Part shown: one piece after another, positions 36,057 to 45,324 of the stretch
Numbering within the stretch: the stretch's first letter is position 1
Layout: the number at the start of each line of letters is the position of its first letter
Assembly (NCBI RefSeq): GCF_014270035.1
Contig: NZ_JACNEP010000006.1
Location: forward strand, 1 to 64,000
Source of the DNA: Neptunicella marina
Lineage (GTDB): Bacteria > Pseudomonadota > Gammaproteobacteria > Enterobacterales > Alteromonadaceae
Length of the DNA stretch: 64,000 bases
Direction: 5' to 3'
Program-made: the position numbers and the translations under genes
The notes under the pieces: generated by a model
Database searches by the model: none
Seen by the model: only the letters and a program-made list of their open reading frames with translations
Told to the model about the DNA's origin: nothing

Positions 36057-37507
36057 TACCGCCAAAAAGCGGGAATGAATAAAGCCAGTACGGTGAAATA
36101 TTCCAGCCGGCCTAAAATCATTGCGGCGGATAATAAAACGGTGCCAAAGTCACTGACAGGTTGAAAATTACTACCCACTTCGCCAAATCCGGGGCCCAGC
36201 ACGTTCACGCAAGCAGCAACCGCGGTGAAGGCAGACCAAAAATCCATGCCGGTGCACACCAGGAGTAATGTAATAACCATGCTGCTGCCGGCTGCCAGCG
36301 ACATAAAGGCCATAACGGCATTACGGGTATCATCTGCTACCTGTTTTTTTTGATATCTCAGCACCACTTGTGAATGTGGATGCAGCAGTTTTTTCAGCTC
36401 CCGGCGAATAACCTTAAACGTCACGATGTCACGGATAATTTTATTGCCGCCGGCTGTGGAGCCAGCGCAGCCACCCAGATAACCACAAAAAACTAAAAAC
36501 ATGCCAGTTGCTTCCGGCCAGCCACTGATATCGTCACCACCAAATCCGGTACTTGTTATAAAGGAAATAACATAGAAAAACGCGTAGCTGATGCATTCCC
36601 CGGCTGTGCTGTAACTTTGTTTATTAAACAGATACAAAGCCAGCATCAGCGCCATAAAAACCACAATATAAATAAAAATGCGGGTTTCTTCGTCCTGCCA
36701 GTACAAACCGGGTTTGCCTGAGTGCAGTACACGGAAATGCAAACCAAAACTGATGGCACCCAGCAACATAAATACATTGGCAATCACAAAAATGCCATGA
36801 CTGTTAAAATAACCCAGGCTGGCATCGTGGGTGGAAAAACCACCGGTAGATACTGTGGTAAAACTGTGCGCAATGGCATCGTACATGCTCATGCCGGCAA
36901 AATAATAAGCCAGTGCACACAGTACAGTAATCAGCAAATAGACAAACCAGAAATAGTGAGCCGTGTTGGCGATACGGGGGGATAACTTTTCGTCTTTGAC
37001 CGGACCGGGCGTTTCGGCCTTGATCAGGCGCATGCCACCTACGTTCAACATGGGTAATACCGCCACCACAAAAATCACAATGCCCAAACCGCCCATCCAC
37101 TGCAGGAACTGGCGATACATCAGAAATGAGCGTGGCATCTCATCTAAGCCACTTAAAATGGTGGCACCGGTAGTGGTAAGGGCACTAATGGATTCGAATA
37201 CCGCATCCACATAGCTGACCCGGGTAACAATTTCGATAGGCAGAGCACCAAGAATGCCGCATAACACCCAGGTTAAGGTGGCGAACAATAATGCATCGCG
37301 ATTGGATATTTGACTGATATCGGTTTTACTAAAAGTGAATATCAGTATTGCTGCGATAAAAACCAGTACAAAACCCGGCTCAAAAAAAGCCGCGGCATTG
37401 TTGTCTCTGAATACAAAAAGTGACAATACCCCAAAACTGATTTGTACCACGCCCATCCATAACATGGGCATGGACAACAGCCTGATGGTATTGCTGGCAT
37501 TTACCAT
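36053..37507 (-). CDS. trkH: Potassium uptake channel subunit TrkH
   Basis: A 484-residue membrane protein matching TrkH/TrkG (483 in E. coli). The four selectivity-filter segments are visible: T-T-T-G-A-T, T-V-S-T-G-G-F-S, T-S-T-G-F-G-G and V-N-V-L-G-P-G. TrkH forms the potassium-conducting dimer gated by the cytosolic TrkA ring; trkA is not in this window. It is the last gene of an operon with a KdpE-like response regulator (11 nt upstream) and a KdpD-like kinase, indicating that potassium uptake through Trk is controlled by a two-component system here. Confidence 0.95.
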   Translation of the reverse strand: MVNASNTIRLLSMPMLWMGVVQISFGVLSLFVFRDNNAAAFFEPGFVLVFIAAILIFTFSKTDISQISNRDALLFATLTWVLCGILGALPIEIVTRVSYVDAVFESISALTTTGATILSGLDEMPRSFLMYRQFLQWMGGLGIVIFVVAVLPMLNVGGMRLIKAETPGPVKDEKLSPRIANTAHYFWFVYLLITVLCALAYYFAGMSMYDAIAHSFTTVSTGGFSTHDASLGYFNSHGIFVIANVFMLLGAISFGLHFRVLHSGKPGLYWQDEETRIFIYIVVFMALMLALYLFNKQSYSTAGECISYAFFYVISFITSTGFGGDDISGWPEATGMFLVFCGYLGGCAGSTAGGNKIIRDIVTFKVIRRELKKLLHPHSQVVLRYQKKQVADDTRNAVMAFMSLAAGSSMVITLLLVCTGMDFWSAFTAVAACVNVLGPGFGEVGSNFQPVSDFGTVLLSAAMILGRLEYFTVLALFIPAFWRY

Positions 37508-37518
37508 AGTTTGATAGG

Positions 37519-38217
37519 TTAGGCCTCTGTTTCTATAGCCGGCTGAACAAAACGATATCCTACACCAGGTTCAGTTTTAATAAAGCTCGGGTTATCCGGA
37601 TCGTCATTTAACTTTTTACGTAACAGGCTAACAAAAATGCGCAGGTAATGGGTATCACCTGAATGACTGGCGCCCCAGATCTTTTCCAGTAATTGCTGTT
37701 GTGTGACTAGCTGATCCGGGTGGCTGGCTAAAAATGACAGCATGGCGAATTCTTTGCGCGACAAAGACAGTTTCTCATCGTGGATCCAGGCCTGATGATT
37801 GGGTATATCAATGCGCAAATCACGGAATTCCAGAATGGTTTTTTCCTGCTGATTGTCGGTTAAATCACGCAGCAGTACTTTGATGCGAGCAATCAGCTCT
37901 TTAATGCCAAAGGGTTTGCTTAGGTAATCATTGGCACCACCTACCAGCAGTTTTACCTTTTCTTCCTCAGCATCACGCGCGGTTAAAATTAATACCGGCA
38001 CATTGGTCCACTCTCGTAAGCGCTTTAATACCTTGAAACCATCCTGATCAGGCAGGCCTAAATCAAGCACGATCAAATCAGGTTTCTCCGTACTGGCTAT
38101 TTCCAGACCCTCGGCTGCCGTGGTCGCTTCGAGAAACTCAAAATTTTCTGCAGTCAGCGAAATACGAATAAAACGTCTGATTTGCGGTTCATCATCTATT
38201 ACTAAGATACGTTGCAT
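37519..38217 (-). CDS. KdpE-like response regulator (OmpR family)
   Basis: A 232-residue response regulator. The receiver domain has the acidic pair near D-D-E, phospho-acceptor Asp52 in I-V-L-D-L-G-L-P-D, a conserved Lys in S-K-P-F-G, and an OmpR-type winged helix (about 130-225). The overall sequence is closest to KdpE. Its start codon overlaps the stop of the kinase gene by one base (TAATG), so both are translated together. No kdpFABC genes follow; trkH does, 11 nt downstream, and is the likely target along with genes elsewhere. Confidence 0.9.
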   Translation of the reverse strand: MQRILVIDDEPQIRRFIRISLTAENFEFLEATTAAEGLEIASTEKPDLIVLDLGLPDQDGFKVLKRLREWTNVPVLILTARDAEEEKVKLLVGGANDYLSKPFGIKELIARIKVLLRDLTDNQQEKTILEFRDLRIDIPNHQAWIHDEKLSLSRKEFAMLSFLASHPDQLVTQQQLLEKIWGASHSGDTHYLRIFVSLLRKKLNDDPDNPSFIKTEPGVGYRFVQPAIETEA

Positions 38218-39275
38218 TATGCTTGTTCCTCTTCTGCAGCAGGGAGTCTGATACGCATAGTACAGCCGGATGTGGTGGATACAATATCCAGTAAGCCGTT
38301 ATGCGCTTTTACTATACCAGCGGTGACGGCCAGACCTAACCCCGTGCCGCCTTCGCCGGTATCACCCTGACGGGTGGAATAAAATAACTGAAATACTTTT
38401 TGATGCTGGGCTTTGGGAATGCCCGGTCCTGAATCAACAATATTGATTTCTACATAGTCATCCTGTCCTGACACTTTGATCACAACAGGTGATGCTTTGC
38501 CGGAATACTTCAGGGCGTTATCCACTACGTTATATATCGCCTGCTCTAACAACGAAGAACGAATATGCACGTGAGGAACTGGCTGTTTGATCTCAACGCT
38601 GACTCTGGGGTCTTCGAAGCGCTTTTCCACCGCCTGAATCACCGGCAGTATGGATTGATAGCTGGTGAGTAATTTAAGTTCACCATGTTGAATTTTAGTG
38701 GCCTGTAACAGATTTTCTATATAAGTATGTAAACGATGACTTTCATCTAAAGCCGCCTGCAATAGCTCGCTCTGTTCATCTTGCGATAGTTTTTCTTTAT
38801 AGGCCTGAATGGTGCTTAATGTACCGATAATACTGGAAAGAGGGGTGCGCAAATCGTGTGAGACCGATAAAAGTATGCTGGAACGCAGTTGTGCCTGACG
38901 CAACGCTTCACCTTGATTTCGATAAAAATTAGCCAGATGACTGGTGAGCAGAGCCACAATCAAAAATACCAGCATGTTGGTGATATCTTCAGCATCTATC
39001 ATATGGATGTGATAGCGCGGCTCAATAAAAAACAAATTAAAAATTAACGCACCAATAAAAGCAGCCATCACGGCGGGTATTTTTTTACCTTGTAATGCCA
39101 CCATTACCACACCCAGTTGCAGAATCATCAGGGTGCCAAGTTTAGGTAAAAACCAGTGATCCAGAATCAGCGAAAATGCGCCAACTGCCACCATAATCAA
39201 AATGGCTTTGAGATAGGCATAAGGAGCTTGTTGTTTAGCTAAGGCTAAGTGAGGCACTTTCGCCCTCCGCAACAT
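38217..39275 (-). CDS. KdpD-like sensor histidine kinase, lacking the cytosolic KdpD/Usp domains
   Basis: A 352-residue kinase. Four membrane helices of the DUF4118/KdpD type (about 20-118) begin almost at the N-terminus. The HisKA domain has His140 in S-V-S-H-D-L-R-T-P-L, and the HATPase domain has N-A-L-K-Y-S, D-S-G-P-G-I-P and G-T-G-L-G-L-A-V. E. coli KdpD has about 400 further N-terminal residues (KdpD and USP domains) that are absent here. It may therefore sense ionic or turgor signals through the membrane part alone. It is first in the operon with the response regulator and trkH. Confidence 0.88.
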   Translation of the reverse strand: MLRRAKVPHLALAKQQAPYAYLKAILIMVAVGAFSLILDHWFLPKLGTLMILQLGVVMVALQGKKIPAVMAAFIGALIFNLFFIEPRYHIHMIDAEDITNMLVFLIVALLTSHLANFYRNQGEALRQAQLRSSILLSVSHDLRTPLSSIIGTLSTIQAYKEKLSQDEQSELLQAALDESHRLHTYIENLLQATKIQHGELKLLTSYQSILPVIQAVEKRFEDPRVSVEIKQPVPHVHIRSSLLEQAIYNVVDNALKYSGKASPVVIKVSGQDDYVEINIVDSGPGIPKAQHQKVFQLFYSTRQGDTGEGGTGLGLAVTAGIVKAHNGLLDIVSTTSGCTMRIRLPAAEEEQA

Positions 39276-39606
39276 AATTGTTCAATACTGACTCACAAAT
39301 ACTGGTGTATTAATGGAATGGTTCCGCTAAATGGGTGTTGTAATATTAGCCGGATTATCTGGGGCTAAAATTACCATAACCACCGCCATATTGACGTAAA
39401 AAGCTCGTAAATATTGGGCTGCGACGTCATTTGTTGTTTTTATTGTTTCAATATAAGTACTAATTTATTGAAAAGTGAAGATAAATCACAATTTTAGCCT
39501 GCTAATTTTTGTTGCTGTAATGTTAATAAACGTAAGCGCTGATCTATTGAGGCGGGCTGTCACACTTCTCATACTGGTAGAAACCCAGTGCTACCGGAAA
39601 CACAAA
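39276..39606. promoter_or_regulatory. Upstream region of the GH3 gene with an AGCGCT half-palindrome
   Basis: A 331-bp AT-rich interval between divergent kinase and GH3 genes. At 39533-39542 TAAGCGCTGA contains the AGCGCT core of LacI-type/xyl-box operators, weaker than the copy at 11504. It lies before the preferred GH3 start at 39607 but inside the longer frame that begins at 39475. Nothing else was recognised. Confidence 0.4.
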
Positions 39607-42249
39607 ATGAACCGTGTGATTTTTTTTGTTTGTACCATTTTGCCCGTTATTGTCAGCTGTACTAGTCATGAGCCTGATAAGGCGAAAACGGCTGATTATC
39701 TTAATCCTAATCTGCCACTTGAGCATCGGGTTGACGATTTACTGGCCAGAATGACGCTCGAGGAAAAAGTCAGCCAGATGATGAATCAGTCTCCTGCCAT
39801 TCCGCGGTTAGGCATTGAAGAATACAATTGGTGGTCGGAAGGATTGCATGGCGTTGCCAGAGCGGGTATTGCCACAGTTTTTCCACAAGCTATTGGTCTG
39901 GCTGCTATGTGGGACAGACAAGCTCTTTATGATGTTGCGACTGCCATTTCCGATGAAGCGCGAGCCAAACATCACGCTTTTGCCGCCAAAGGTAAACGCA
40001 ATTTGTATCAGGGACTGACCTTATGGTCACCCAATATTAACTTGTTTCGCGATCCGCGTTGGGGGCGGGGGCAGGAAACCTATGGCGAAGATCCCTATTT
40101 AACCGGTGAGCTGGCGGTGCAATTTATCCGTGGTTTACAGGGAGATGACCCACGTTATCTGAAAACGGTGGCTACAGTTAAACACTTTGCGGTACATAGC
40201 GGCCCCGAGCCGCAACGTCATCATTTTAATGCGGTTACCGGCAACAAAGACTTGTATGAGTCTTATCTGCCAATGTTTGAAAAAGGCATTAAACAGGGCG
40301 GTGCTTATTCCTTAATGTGTGCATACAATCGTTACAATGGCAAAGCGGCTTGTGGCAGTGATTTATTACTCAGGGATGTTTTACGCCGTGACTGGGATTT
40401 TAGCGGTTTTGTGGTATCCGATTGTGGTGCGATTGAAGATATTCATGCCCATCATAAACTGACCGAAAACGGCGCACAAAGTGCGGCACTGGCAGTAAAA
40501 AGTGGCACAGATCTTAACTGCGGCAAGGTATATCAGTCATTAACCGAGGCCGTTAAGGCCGGTATGCTGACCGAAGAACAACTGGATATATCGCTGGCCA
40601 GATTACTGCGTGCCAGATTTAAACTGGGCATGTTTGATCCAGCAGATATGGTGCCTTATCAGCATATTCCCTATTCAGTGGTCGATAGCGAAAAACACCG
40701 TCAGTTGGCTTTGCAGGCGGCACAAAAATCTATTGTCTTACTCAAAAATGACAAGCAAACTCTGCCGCTTAGCAAAGAGCTTAAAAAAATTGCAGTAATA
40801 GGTCCCAATGCTGATGAGTGGCTGATGTTACTGGGTAATTACAATGGTGTCCCCGCGGCACCGGTTACCCCTGTGGCCGGAATAAAACAAAAACTCGGTC
40901 AAAATACACAAATACTGACGGCACAGGGTAGTGATTTAGCTGAAGGTATCCCTGTATTTAGCACTGTGCCTGCCGGGGTATTACAACAGACGTCGACAAA
41001 AGCGGGTCTGCATGCACGTTTTTTTAATAACATTGATTTAAGCGGCCAGCCATTGTTTGAACAGGACATGCCGCAACTGGCGGTTAACTGGCGTGATCGG
41101 GCGCCACGCAGTGACATGGATGATGATCATTTTTCGGTTAGCTGGGAAACCGAACTGGTGCCACAAAAAGATGGTGAGTACCAACTTGGTGTAATTACCA
41201 CTTGTAATACTCAGTTATGGCTGGATGGAAAATTAATTGCCGACACGCCTTATCATTTCCGTAATGAATATGGTGATCCCAGATTGCGTAAAAGTACGCG
41301 CTTAGCACTTAAGGCAGGGCTGCATTACAAAATAAAAGTGACTGCGATTGAGACATATGCTGATGCACAGGTTGAACTGGTCTGGGCCCCTCCCCAACAA
41401 TCCATGCAACAACAGGCGGTTGATATCGCTTCCCAGGCCGATGCGGTAGTGCTGGTCATGGGATTAACTGCGCGCATGGAAGGCGAGGAAATGGAGGTGA
41501 AAACGCCGGGATTTAACGGCGGAGATCGCACCTCGCTGGCATTGCCATACCCTCAACAGGAGTTAATTAAAGCAGTGAGCGCTACCGGTAAACCTGTCGT
41601 GTTGGTTTTGCTTAACGGCAGCGCACTGGCGGTAAACTGGGCAGATAAACATGTGAATGCCATAGTCGAAGCCTGGTATCCGGGACAGGCTGCCGGGCAG
41701 GCGATAGCGGATGTTTTGTTTGGTGACTATAACCCCGCAGGGCGTTTGCCGGTCACTTTTTATCACTCGGTAAAAGATTTACCCGGGTTTGATGATTATC
41801 ATTTTTCCACCCAGACCTATCGTTATTTTACCCAACAACCTTTGTACCCATTTGGATATGGTTTGAGTTACAGCCAGTTTGCTTACAGTGAGTTGAATTT
41901 GCCCCGGCAATTAAAAGCCGGGCAGTCGTTTGAGGTTAAAGTAAAACTTAAAAATACCAGTGCGATTGCTGGTGATGAGGTAGCGCAGCTTTATATCAGT
42001 CCAGTGTTGCACCAGACGGGGCAACCATTACGCAGCCTAAAAGGTTTTCAAAGGATTAGATTGCAACCCGGCGAACAGCAAACCCTGACTTTTACCTTAT
42101 CTGAGCGTGATTTTGTGCAATACAACCCGCAGGGAGAAGCGCAACTGGTGTCGGGGGATTATCTGATTAGCGTAGGTGGTGGTCAGCCTGATGTTCTGCG
42201 GGCCACCCGCTCTAACGTGGTGCAACAAAGGCTCACTATTATTGAGTAA
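39607..42249 (+). CDS. GH3 beta-xylosidase/beta-glucosidase lipoprotein with PA14 insertion
   Basis: An 880-residue family-3 glycosidase. The preferred ATG gives a lipoprotein signal (M-N-R-V-I-F-F-V-C, lipobox I-V-S-C with Cys18); the longer frame from 39475 has an untypical leader. Domains in order are the GH3 N-terminal barrel (about 35-340, nucleophile Asp272 in F-V-V-S-D-C-G-A-I), the alpha/beta sandwich (about 370-780) interrupted by a PA14 domain (about 466-594), and a C-terminal fibronectin-like domain (about 790-870). The E-Y-N-W-W-S-E-G-L-H-G-V segment is typical of xylan 1,4-beta-xylosidases of this subgroup. It is probably anchored in the outer membrane, acting on xylo-oligomers after GH67 and esterase treatment. 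Confidence 0.9.
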   Translation: MNRVIFFVCTILPVIVSCTSHEPDKAKTADYLNPNLPLEHRVDDLLARMTLEEKVSQMMNQSPAIPRLGIEEYNWWSEGLHGVARAGIATVFPQAIGLAAMWDRQALYDVATAISDEARAKHHAFAAKGKRNLYQGLTLWSPNINLFRDPRWGRGQETYGEDPYLTGELAVQFIRGLQGDDPRYLKTVATVKHFAVHSGPEPQRHHFNAVTGNKDLYESYLPMFEKGIKQGGAYSLMCAYNRYNGKAACGSDLLLRDVLRRDWDFSGFVVSDCGAIEDIHAHHKLTENGAQSAALAVKSGTDLNCGKVYQSLTEAVKAGMLTEEQLDISLARLLRARFKLGMFDPADMVPYQHIPYSVVDSEKHRQLALQAAQKSIVLLKNDKQTLPLSKELKKIAVIGPNADEWLMLLGNYNGVPAAPVTPVAGIKQKLGQNTQILTAQGSDLAEGIPVFSTVPAGVLQQTSTKAGLHARFFNNIDLSGQPLFEQDMPQLAVNWRDRAPRSDMDDDHFSVSWETELVPQKDGEYQLGVITTCNTQLWLDGKLIADTPYHFRNEYGDPRLRKSTRLALKAGLHYKIKVTAIETYADAQVELVWAPPQQSMQQQAVDIASQADAVVLVMGLTARMEGEEMEVKTPGFNGGDRTSLALPYPQQELIKAVSATGKPVVLVLLNGSALAVNWADKHVNAIVEAWYPGQAAGQAIADVLFGDYNPAGRLPVTFYHSVKDLPGFDDYHFSTQTYRYFTQQPLYPFGYGLSYSQFAYSELNLPRQLKAGQSFEVKVKLKNTSAIAGDEVAQLYISPVLHQTGQPLRSLKGFQRIRLQPGEQQTLTFTLSERDFVQYNPQGEAQLVSGDYLISVGGGQPDVLRATRSNVVQQRLTIIE

Positions 42250-42381
42250 ATCATAGTGTCCAGGACACAGTAAATTTGATGGCCTATTGTTCTGAGACGC
42301 CTGTGTTATGCTGAGGATCTAATAATAAAAAACGGACAAAAAAATTGATCCGTAACATCCCTACAACACACAGAGGTCAAC

Positions 42382-43623
42382 ATGACAGACTTTCGTCAAC
42401 AGGCGCTGGATTATCACGCCAAACCGGTGCCGGGTAAAATTTGTATTGAATTAACCAAACCAGCCGACAGTGCTAAAGATTTAGCACTGGCATACAGCCC
42501 GGGTGTCGCTGAGCCGGTTAGAGAGATTGCCGCCGATCCCGATGCCGCTTATTTGTATACCGGTAAAGGCAATTCGGTGGCGGTTATTAGCAATGGAACC
42601 GCGATTCTTGGTTTGGGGGATTTAGGTCCATTAGCTTCTAAACCAGTGATGGAAGGTAAGGCCTTGTTATTCAAACGTTTTGCCGGACTGGATGCAGTCG
42701 ACATTCAGGTGCGTCATCGCACTACGAATGAATTTATCGACACAGTGGCTAATATTGCAGATACCTTTGGCGGCATCAATCTGGAAGATATTAAGGCCCC
42801 GGAATGTTTCGAAATAGAGCAACAATTGATTAAACGTTGCAACGTACCTGTTTTTCATGATGACCAGCACGGCACGGCGATTGTTACGGCGGCAGGTATG
42901 CTGAATGCGCTGGAAATTCAGGGAAAACAACTTGGTCAGGTAACGATTGTGTGTATGGGAGCCGGTGCTGCAGCTGTCGCCTGTATGGAACTGTTGGTAA
43001 AGTGTGGTGCTCAGAGAGAGCGTATCTATATGCTCGACCGGCAAGGTGTTATCCATACCCGGCGTGACGAATTGCCTGCACATAAAGAGTTGTTTGCCAA
43101 TAACACCGATAAACGTACGTTGGACGATGTTATGTCAGGGGCAGATGTTTTTGTTGGTGTGTCGGGCCCTGATGTTCTTCCGGCTGAGACTCTGGCACTG
43201 ATGGCACCTAACCCGGTGGTATTTGCCTGTTCCAATCCAGATCCGGAAATTAAACCCGAGCTGGCGCATCAGGTTCGTGATGATCTGATTATGGCCACCG
43301 GACGTTCCGACTATCCTAATCAGGTGAACAATGTATTGTGTTTCCCGTTTATTTTCCGTGGTGCACTGGATGTCAGAGCGCGCGTGATTAACGATGAAAT
43401 GAAAATCGCAGCAGTTGATGCTATTCGTCAAATTAGTAAGGAACCGGTGCCGGACGAGGTGTTACGTGCCAGTGATATCGGTTCACTGACTTTTGGTAAG
43501 CAGTATATTATTCCCAAACCCATGGATCCGCGTTTATGCCAGCGGGTGGCAAAGGCCGTAGCACAGGCGGCTTTGGATTCTGGTGCATCTCAGTTTGAGC
43601 AACTGCCACCTCACTACCAGTAA
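42382..43623 (+). CDS. Malic enzyme (NADP-type, short form without phosphotransacetylase domain)
   Basis: A 413-residue oxidoreductase that converts malate to pyruvate and CO2. The N-terminal malic domain includes [11 protein letters not shown] and the catalytic G-K-A-L-L-F-K, with metal-binding E-D-I-K-A-P-E and D-D-Q-H-G-T-A. The Rossmann domain starts near G-A-G-A-A-A-V-A-C. It aligns with the N-terminal half of MaeB (759 residues in E. coli) but stops before the phosphotransacetylase-like domain. The cofactor is not certain from sequence. It forms a single-gene unit; the convergent small gene ends 3 nt away, with a strong hairpin at 43630-43657. Confidence 0.93.
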   Translation: MTDFRQQALDYHAKPVPGKICIELTKPADSAKDLALAYSPGVAEPVREIAADPDAAYLYTGKGNSVAVISNGTAILGLGDLGPLASKPVMEGKALLFKRFAGLDAVDIQVRHRTTNEFIDTVANIADTFGGINLEDIKAPECFEIEQQLIKRCNVPVFHDDQHGTAIVTAAGMLNALEIQGKQLGQVTIVCMGAGAAAVACMELLVKCGAQRERIYMLDRQGVIHTRRDELPAHKELFANNTDKRTLDDVMSGADVFVGVSGPDVLPAETLALMAPNPVVFACSNPDPEIKPELAHQVRDDLIMATGRSDYPNQVNNVLCFPFIFRGALDVRARVINDEMKIAAVDAIRQISKEPVPDEVLRASDIGSLTFGKQYIIPKPMDPRLCQRVAKAVAQAALDSGASQFEQLPPHYQ

Positions 43624-43626
43624 CTG

Positions 43627-44022
43627 TTACTGGCTGGATGGGTTATCATCCAGCCAGCTTAATGCATCGGTGGCTTTGTCAAAAAAGCGTACTTCTCCGG
43701 ATACAAACCAACTGCTGATTTTGGCAAACCATTCCTGCCATCCCTTATTTCCCAAAATGGCAATTTTGTTAAACTGGTTGCCATGTTTAAGAGTGATGGT
43801 TAAATCATCCCAGGCTGCACGCAATTCCCATCCTTCAAATTCAGTGGTATCAATTAATGCGCTGATATTGGGTTGTTTAACACTGCTTACAGCCGACTCC
43901 AACATAGGTGAAATTACTTTGTAATCCTGATGTGTTAACTTGCCGGTTGCTTTAAAAAATAAGAAAAACTGGTCACCAGAGCGTTCGATACCGATTGAAA
44001 GTCCATGTCGCTCAGTTTTCAT
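43627..44022 (-). CDS. SpoIIAA/STAS-like protein
   Basis: A 131-residue protein of the SpoIIAA-like (DUF3478, STAS-fold) family. The start is set at the ATG at 44022, which has AAGGAG at ideal spacing; the longer frame to 44103 has no such site. Family features are F-F-L-F-F-K-A-T-G-K-L-T-H-Q-D-Y near the start, a central I-D-T-T-E-F-E-G-W, and K-I-A-I-L-G-N-K-G-W-Q-E-W. These lipid- or partner-binding modules have no fixed function. There is no anti-sigma partner nearby. It is divergent from the MFS gene. Confidence 0.82.
   Translation of the reverse strand: MKTERHGLSIGIERSGDQFFLFFKATGKLTHQDYKVISPMLESAVSSVKQPNISALIDTTEFEGWELRAAWDDLTITLKHGNQFNKIAILGNKGWQEWFAKISSWFVSGEVRFFDKATDALSWLDDNPSSQ
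43630..43657. terminator. Convergent hairpin between malic enzyme and STAS-like genes
   Basis: Perfect 11-bp stem CTGGCTGGATG/CATCCAGCCAG with a 6-nt loop immediately after the malic enzyme stop and within the last codons of the opposing gene. It lacks a U-tract on either strand, so termination is likely but not of the classical kind. Confidence 0.55.
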
Positions 44023-44114
44023 TTTCACTCCTTGTAAGTTTAAAAAAGAACAACAAGCCCTAACTAAGTACCAGTTATAGTTGATCATTTTCACTCTCGC
44101 CACAGGAGCCAGAT

Positions 44115-45259
44115 TTGTTTAAGGCCTATAAAAATGTATTTATGCAGCATAGTGCAACTTTGTTGTTTGGCATGCTGGCGGTGTTCGCTGGTAATGTTGG
44201 CCAGTCATTTTTTATTAGCTGGTATGGAGCACCCATTCAGGCAGATTTAAATTTAAGTGCCACCTCCTATGGCAGTATCTATTCTGCGGCTACTCTGTGC
44301 AGCGGCCTGGCGATTATGGCGTTGGGCGGTTGGGTAGATAAAATGCCGGTAAAGCGATTTTTTACGTTGGCAATGTTAGGTTTAGTTGTCGCCTGTCTGA
44401 GTTTGTGGCAAGTGTCTGGTGTGGCAACATTATTTACTGGTTTTCTATTGTTACGTTTTTTCGGTCAGGGTTTATTACCACATACCGCAGCTGTGCATAT
44501 GGGCCGGCATTTTAGTATTAATCGCGGGAAAGCGTTGAGTGTTAGTGGCTTAGGTGTTCCATTGGGCGAAGTCATACTGCCAGTACTTGCGGTTTATATG
44601 TTAACGCTTAGTCACTGGCAGCAAAATTGGTTGTGGATTGCCCTAATCAATCTCACTTTGATTTTACCTCTGGGTTACTGGTTGCTTGGCCACTTATCAC
44701 CTGCGGAGGATGTGAGTGCAGTGGATCCCATTGTTAACCGTGACACTAAACCGGCATCGCGCCGCACATTATTAAAAGACCTGCGTTTTTGGCGTGTATT
44801 GCCATTGGTATTAATGCCACCTTTTGCGATTACCGGCATATTTATCCATCAATCATCCATTCTTGAGGGGATGCAGTGGTCACCTTCACTCTTTGCCAGT
44901 GGGTTTGTCATTTATGGTGTATTGCACTGGTTGGGCCTTTCATGTTGGCATTTGCCGGTTGCGCTTTGGTGCAGGCGGATTTTATGGTGTGGGTGATGCT
45001 GTTTTTGCTTGGGCTGGGAATGAGTATCGCCGGGATACTGATTACGGCCATGTGGGCTGAAGTCTATGGCACGCAAAACTTAGGTAGCATTCGTTCTTTG
45101 GTTAGCTCGCTCAGTATATTGAGCACTGCTTTGTCACCCGTATTGTTTGGATATCTTCTGGATCATCACACCAGTGTGAGCAATTTGTTTGCAATTTTGG
45201 CTATTTATACTGTCTTGTGCACACTGCTGAGTTTTCGTGCTTATACAAAATTAACCTGA
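44115..45259 (+). pseudogene. MFS transporter broken by a one-base frameshift
   Basis: Two frames together encode a 12-helix major facilitator. 44115-44932 gives the first eight or so helices (A-G-N-V-G-Q-S-F-F-I-S, then the loop G-G-W-V-D-K-M-P-V-K-R). The second frame continues from about 44936 with G-P-F-M-L-A-F-A-G-C-A-L through F-R-A-Y-T-K-L-T. Adding one G to the GGG at 44933-44935 joins them seamlessly (H-W-L-G-P-F-M). As given, translation ends at 44996 after an out-of-frame tail. The start is a TTG with AGGAG 6 nt before it. The substrate is unknown. It could be a true pseudogene or a sequencing deletion. Confidence 0.8.
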
Positions 45260-45324
45260 TTGAAACAGTTATCTTTTTTATTGCTGCTACGCTTAAACAG
45301 AGTGTGAAAATAAGGAGATAACAC

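Noticed and set aside
39475-39606. N-terminal extension of the GH3 enzyme to 39475
   Set aside because: The ATG at 39607 gives a clear lipoprotein signal, whereas the extension has untypical composition and contains the AGCGCT operator-like site.
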